Source: an uncultured Selenomonas sp. (GTDB taxonomy: Bacteria; Bacillota; Negativicutes; Selenomonadales; Selenomonadaceae). From it: 9,283 nt of DNA. Position numbers and translations under genes: made by a program. Under the pieces are notes generated by a model. The model ran no database searches and was not told where the DNA came from. It was given only the letters and a program-made list of their open reading frames with translations. Of this stretch, positions 6,689 to 9,283 are shown in pieces. Numbering within the stretch: position 1 is the stretch's first letter; each line of letters begins with the position of its first letter. Location: contig CALJPB010000102.1 in the NCBI GenBank assembly GCA_937981305.1, positions 1-9,283 of the forward strand, read 5' to 3'.

Positions 6689-7855
6689 ATGCGACACTAC
6701 ACCCCTGCCGCTTTCGCGCTCCTGTGCATTGCCCTTTCCCCTGCGCCGACGGCGGCATCCCCCCCTGCGGCATCTGCGCTGCAGACCGACACGTCTGTGT
6801 CCGCTGCGGATGCGGACACGGCGACCGAGGCAGCACAGAGGGCAAAAACACCGCGCGTCGAGTTCTGGGGCGACTACCGCTGGCTCTACGGCAAGGCACG
6901 TATGGAGCTGCCCTCCGTCACACAGCGGCGCGGCGTATTCCTCTCCACGCGCCGCCTCCGCATTGCCCCGACCGCGCACCTCGGCGGCGGGTGGAGCGTC
7001 AGCGGGATGCTCGAGGACATCCGCTATGACAAGGACACGATCGCGGGCGCACATCGGAATGACCGTCATCTCTACCTCTCACGTCTCTACGCCGAACACG
7101 AGAACGGACATGGTGCGAAGATCCGCGCGGGCAGATTCATCTTCACCCCGATTGAGGGCAACGTCTTTGACAAGCGCGTCGAGGGTGTGCGTTGGCGTTA
7201 CGGCGACAAGAACGTCGGCATGACCTCCATCTTCTACGGGCGCACCGTCGCGCCGACAGGAGACAAGCGGAAACGCGGCATCATCCTCGGCTATGAGCGG
7301 AACGTTGCGCGGTGGATGGGCGGCGCGTTCTACTACGATATGGAGACGGAGCTGCCCGCCGTCACGCGGGCGCAGGCGGTGAAAGATCCGCTCGCCCTCC
7401 ACAACGGCATCGACCGTCAGCGTATCCTCGAACTTTTCGCAGGCCATCGGTTTGACCGATACCGCAGCCTTGAGGTCGAGTACCTGCACGGGCGCGCGGA
7501 GACCGATCTCGACCGCTATGACGACGAGGGTCACGGGTATGTGGCGACGCTGCGTCTGCGGCCCTCGCCCGACGTGGAGCGGGCGGGCGACTACGGCGCG
7601 TGGATCGCCTACTATCATCAGCCGCGTGCGACCTATCTTCATCATACGATGGACGGCGACCCGACCTTCTTCGGACGCGCGGGCTTTCGCGGCTGGGGAG
7701 CGCGTGCCGACATCATCCTCGCGCGTGGCGTTGCGCTCGCCGTCGAGGGCTATGACCTGCGTCCCGCGCGCGCCGGCACGCCGCTCTTTATGGGGCGCAC
7801 CTATGACGGCGCACGCCAGCGCGTGATGGGAATGAGTTTGACGGCGTATTTTTGA
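6689..7855 (+). CDS. Putative outer-membrane beta-barrel (porin-like) protein
   Basis: A 388-residue protein starting at 6689. Residues 1 to about 23-30 form a signal peptide with the core AAFALLCIAL and Ala-rich cleavage candidates. An Ala/Thr/Asp-rich low-complexity linker (about 24-52) follows. The rest shows alternating hydrophobic/polar segments rich in Tyr, Trp, Arg and Gly (for example VEFWGDYRWLYGKARMEL and GYVATLRLRP) and ends in TAYF. A C-terminal Phe on a last amphipathic strand is the classic signal for barrel insertion into the outer membrane. No SLH domain is seen, although many Negativicute porins carry one, and the gene is short for a 16-strand porin. It is a single-gene unit, transcribed away from the sensor operon and ended by the hairpin at 7919-7963. 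Substrate and exact family are unknown. Confidence 0.78.
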   Translation: MRHYTPAAFALLCIALSPAPTAASPPAASALQTDTSVSAADADTATEAAQRAKTPRVEFWGDYRWLYGKARMELPSVTQRRGVFLSTRRLRIAPTAHLGGGWSVSGMLEDIRYDKDTIAGAHRNDRHLYLSRLYAEHENGHGAKIRAGRFIFTPIEGNVFDKRVEGVRWRYGDKNVGMTSIFYGRTVAPTGDKRKRGIILGYERNVARWMGGAFYYDMETELPAVTRAQAVKDPLALHNGIDRQRILELFAGHRFDRYRSLEVEYLHGRAETDLDRYDDEGHGYVATLRLRPSPDVERAGDYGAWIAYYHQPRATYLHHTMDGDPTFFGRAGFRGWGARADIILARGVALAVEGYDLRPARAGTPLFMGRTYDGARQRVMGMSLTAYF

Positions 7856-7918
7856 TGTTCCTCAGACGCCTCTCAATGCAGGTTCCTCTTGTGCGTTGGC
7901 TGTCAATATTTCTCGTGA

Positions 7919-7963
7919 AAAAAGCAGGTCTGCGAAGCGTTTTGCTTCACAGACCTGCTTTTT
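7919..7963. terminator. Bidirectional Rho-independent terminator between convergent genes
   Basis: A near-perfect inverted repeat. The outer arms 7919-7932 and 7950-7963 are fully complementary over 14 bp (AAAAAGCAGGTCTG against its complement). After one C/A mismatch, the inner arms GAAGC (7934-7938) and GCTTC (7944-7948) pair around a GTTTT loop. An A tract on the left and a T tract on the right let it stop transcription in both directions. It lies 63 bp after the porin-like gene and 58 bp after the lipoprotein gene on the other strand. Confidence 0.93.
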
Positions 7964-8021
7964 CGTTTCGATGGGATGAGGGGAAACAATGCAGCAGACG
8001 GTCAGTTGCCTTGCGTTGTCC

Positions 8022-9062
8022 TTACAGATCGATGCGGAAGATACGCTGCCTTCCGCCGTCCTGCGTGTGGAAGTAGACGTGGTTCATATTGTCGGTGAAG
8101 ATGCCCTTCGGCGTGCGCTCGCCGTCCGTGATCTCGATGTCGCCGACATACGCGCCGTCCTTCTTGTTGAAGACGCGCAGGATGGGATCGTCCGCTGCGC
8201 CGAAGACGATGTAGTCCTTCGTTGCGACGGCGCAGCGTGCATGCGCAGCGTACCGCTTTGTGCCCTGCGGGATGTTCTCATTCAGCTCGAAGCGGCGGAG
8301 TTCCTTGCCGTCGGGGCTGTATTGGTAGACGGGGATGACCCACGGGTGCTGCTCGTCGTTCTGCAGCGAATTCCCGTATGCCTCGTCGGTGTAGAATCCG
8401 TCTGCGTCCGCATAGAGCAGCTCTGCGCCGCGCACCATGGAGTAGCCCTCGGGCTTCGGGCGTGCAGGGACGGAGATGGTCTTGGCGTCCTTCAGCCCCT
8501 CCTTTGAGATTGTGCCGTGGGTAACGCCCTTCTCGTTGACCTGCTCCTCGCCTGCATAGGCGTCTTTCCCGCCGAAGACGGCGCGCCACGTCTCCTTGCC
8601 CTGCAGGGGGATCGTGGTTGTGGTCTTGCCGTCATAGACGGCAAGCTCGCCCTCCTTCGGGATGTAATAGACGTTCGTTCCGTCCGAGGTGATCGGCCGG
8701 TTCAGTACGACGCCGAGATCCACGATGTCCGTGATTGCGCCGTCTGTGACGGGGAGCTGGCAGAGATGCGTCTTCTTGTCGTCGTGGTCGTAGATGATGC
8801 CATAGATGCCATCCTTCGTCACGACGGGATCGCTCTTGTTGAAGTCGAAATAGTCGAGGTCGTAGTCGGCGTTCTCGTATTCGTAGAGCGGGAGCGTCTT
8901 GTCGCCGAATTTTACCTGGGTGACGGGCTCTTTCGGCAATGAAAGACTGAGATCGACGGGGGCAGGAGAGCCGCCTTTTGCGGTGTCACCGCCGCCGCAG
9001 CCTGCCATGACGGCGCACGTGAGGACGGCTGCCGCCGCGCAGAGCGTTTTCCATTGTTTCAT
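8022..9062 (-). CDS. Putative lipoprotein with beta-propeller-like repeats
   Basis: A 346-residue protein with start at 9060-9062, preceded by AGGAGGAG 6 nt upstream. The N terminus (MKQWK, a hydrophobic run, then VMAGC) is a lipoprotein signal peptide with lipidated Cys22. Met at the -3 position of the lipobox is slightly unusual. A Gly/Pro/Ser linker follows. The body (about 45-346) contains recurring short strand pairs with Asp-Gly turns (VTKDGIYGIIYD, TSDGTNVYYI, LLYADADGFY, KDYIVFG, TDNMNHVYFH), which suggests a beta-propeller. It is probably anchored to a membrane facing the periplasm. The C terminus is paralogous to the gene just upstream, and the two genes are 12 bp apart, so they form one operon ending at the shared hairpin. 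I do not recognise a specific function. Ligand binding or protein scaffolding would be typical of propellers but is not shown. Confidence 0.85.
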   Translation of the reverse strand: MKQWKTLCAAAAVLTCAVMAGCGGGDTAKGGSPAPVDLSLSLPKEPVTQVKFGDKTLPLYEYENADYDLDYFDFNKSDPVVTKDGIYGIIYDHDDKKTHLCQLPVTDGAITDIVDLGVVLNRPITSDGTNVYYIPKEGELAVYDGKTTTTIPLQGKETWRAVFGGKDAYAGEEQVNEKGVTHGTISKEGLKDAKTISVPARPKPEGYSMVRGAELLYADADGFYTDEAYGNSLQNDEQHPWVIPVYQYSPDGKELRRFELNENIPQGTKRYAAHARCAVATKDYIVFGAADDPILRVFNKKDGAYVGDIEITDGERTPKGIFTDNMNHVYFHTQDGGRQRIFRIDL

Positions 9063-9074
9063 GTTGGGCTCCTC

Positions 9075-9266
9075 CTACAGATCAATGCGGAAGATGCGCG
9101 AATCTTGGTCGAGGATGTAGACGCGGTTCTCGCCGTCTGTCGTGATCTGCTTGGGCGGGTGGATCTTGCCATCGAAACTCAGCTCGACCTCGTCGATGAA
9201 TGCGCCGTCCTTCTTGTTAAAGACGCGCAGAAATTTGCCGTTGTAGAAGACGATATAGTCCTTCGT
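9075..9266 (-). repeat. Duplicated coding segment shared by the tandem lipoprotein paralogues
   Basis: This segment matches 8022-8222 on the same strand. The DNA is similar as well as the protein: stretches around the FNKKDGA codons and the terminal FRIDL codons differ by only a few bases. The spacing of about 1.05 kb equals one gene length, as expected for tandem gene duplication followed by divergence. Confidence 0.8.
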
Positions 9267-9283
9267 TGGGATGACCTGACGCG
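9075..9283 (-). CDS. Paralogue of the downstream lipoprotein (partial, C-terminal 68 residues)
   Basis: The open frame enters from the right edge and ends at the TAG at 9075-9077, giving 68 visible codons. It aligns with the last 66 residues of the lipoprotein at 8022-9062. TKDYIVF, LRVFNKKDGA and the terminal RIFRIDL are identical, while the segments between differ and are slightly shorter. Its stop codon overlaps the ribosome binding site of the next gene (TAGGAGGAG), and that gene starts 12 bp on, so the two are almost certainly cotranscribed and perhaps translationally coupled. The N terminus is outside the window. A lipoprotein signal there is expected from the paralogue but not seen. 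Confidence 0.85.
   Translation of the reverse strand, partial: RQVIPTKDYIVFYNGKFLRVFNKKDGAFIDEVELSFDGKIHPPKQITTDGENRVYILDQDSRIFRIDL

Overview
The window looks like a chromosomal piece of a GC-rich, outer-membrane-bearing Firmicute, most likely a Selenomonas-type Negativicute. The reasons are a high-GC coding sequence with strong GGAGG-type ribosome binding sites, a Gram-positive style SPFH/zinc-ribbon gene pair, and an outer-membrane barrel protein ending in Phe. The genus is an inference from these traits, not a match. No tRNA, rRNA, CRISPR array or insertion sequence was seen.

Layout. Positions 1-1881 (minus strand): an SPFH-domain protein with four C-terminal zinc ribbons, followed 22 bp downstream by the N-terminal part of a two-zinc-ribbon protein that runs off the left edge. 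The pair resembles Bacillus subtilis YdjI/YdjG. Positions 1882-2059: an AT-rich promoter region with a TATAAT box and a perfect 7-2-7 palindrome. Positions 2060-6488 (minus strand): a three-gene signalling operon with overlapping genes. In transcription order these are an 811-residue receptor (signal peptide, periplasmic binding-protein-like domain, seven membrane helices, degenerate kinase-like C terminus), a membrane-bound NarL/DesK-type histidine kinase, and a NarL/FixJ-type response regulator. Positions 6489-6688: an AT-rich divergent promoter region. Positions 6689-7855 (plus strand): a putative outer-membrane beta-barrel protein. Positions 7919-7963: a strong bidirectional terminator. 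Positions 8022-9283 (minus strand): two tandem paralogous genes, the first a complete lipoprotein and the second cut by the right edge.

How the genes may work together. The receptor, kinase and regulator overlap one another, so they are probably translated together as a three-component system. The receptor would sense a periplasmic ligand, and because it appears to lack a working kinase site it would pass the signal to the partner kinase, which then phosphorylates the regulator. The 7-2-7 palindrome is the geometry bound by NarL-family regulators. It sits where the -35 box of the SPFH operon should be, directly downstream of the regulator gene, so that operon is the best local candidate target. 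The divergently transcribed porin-like gene is a second possible target. These regulatory links are inference.
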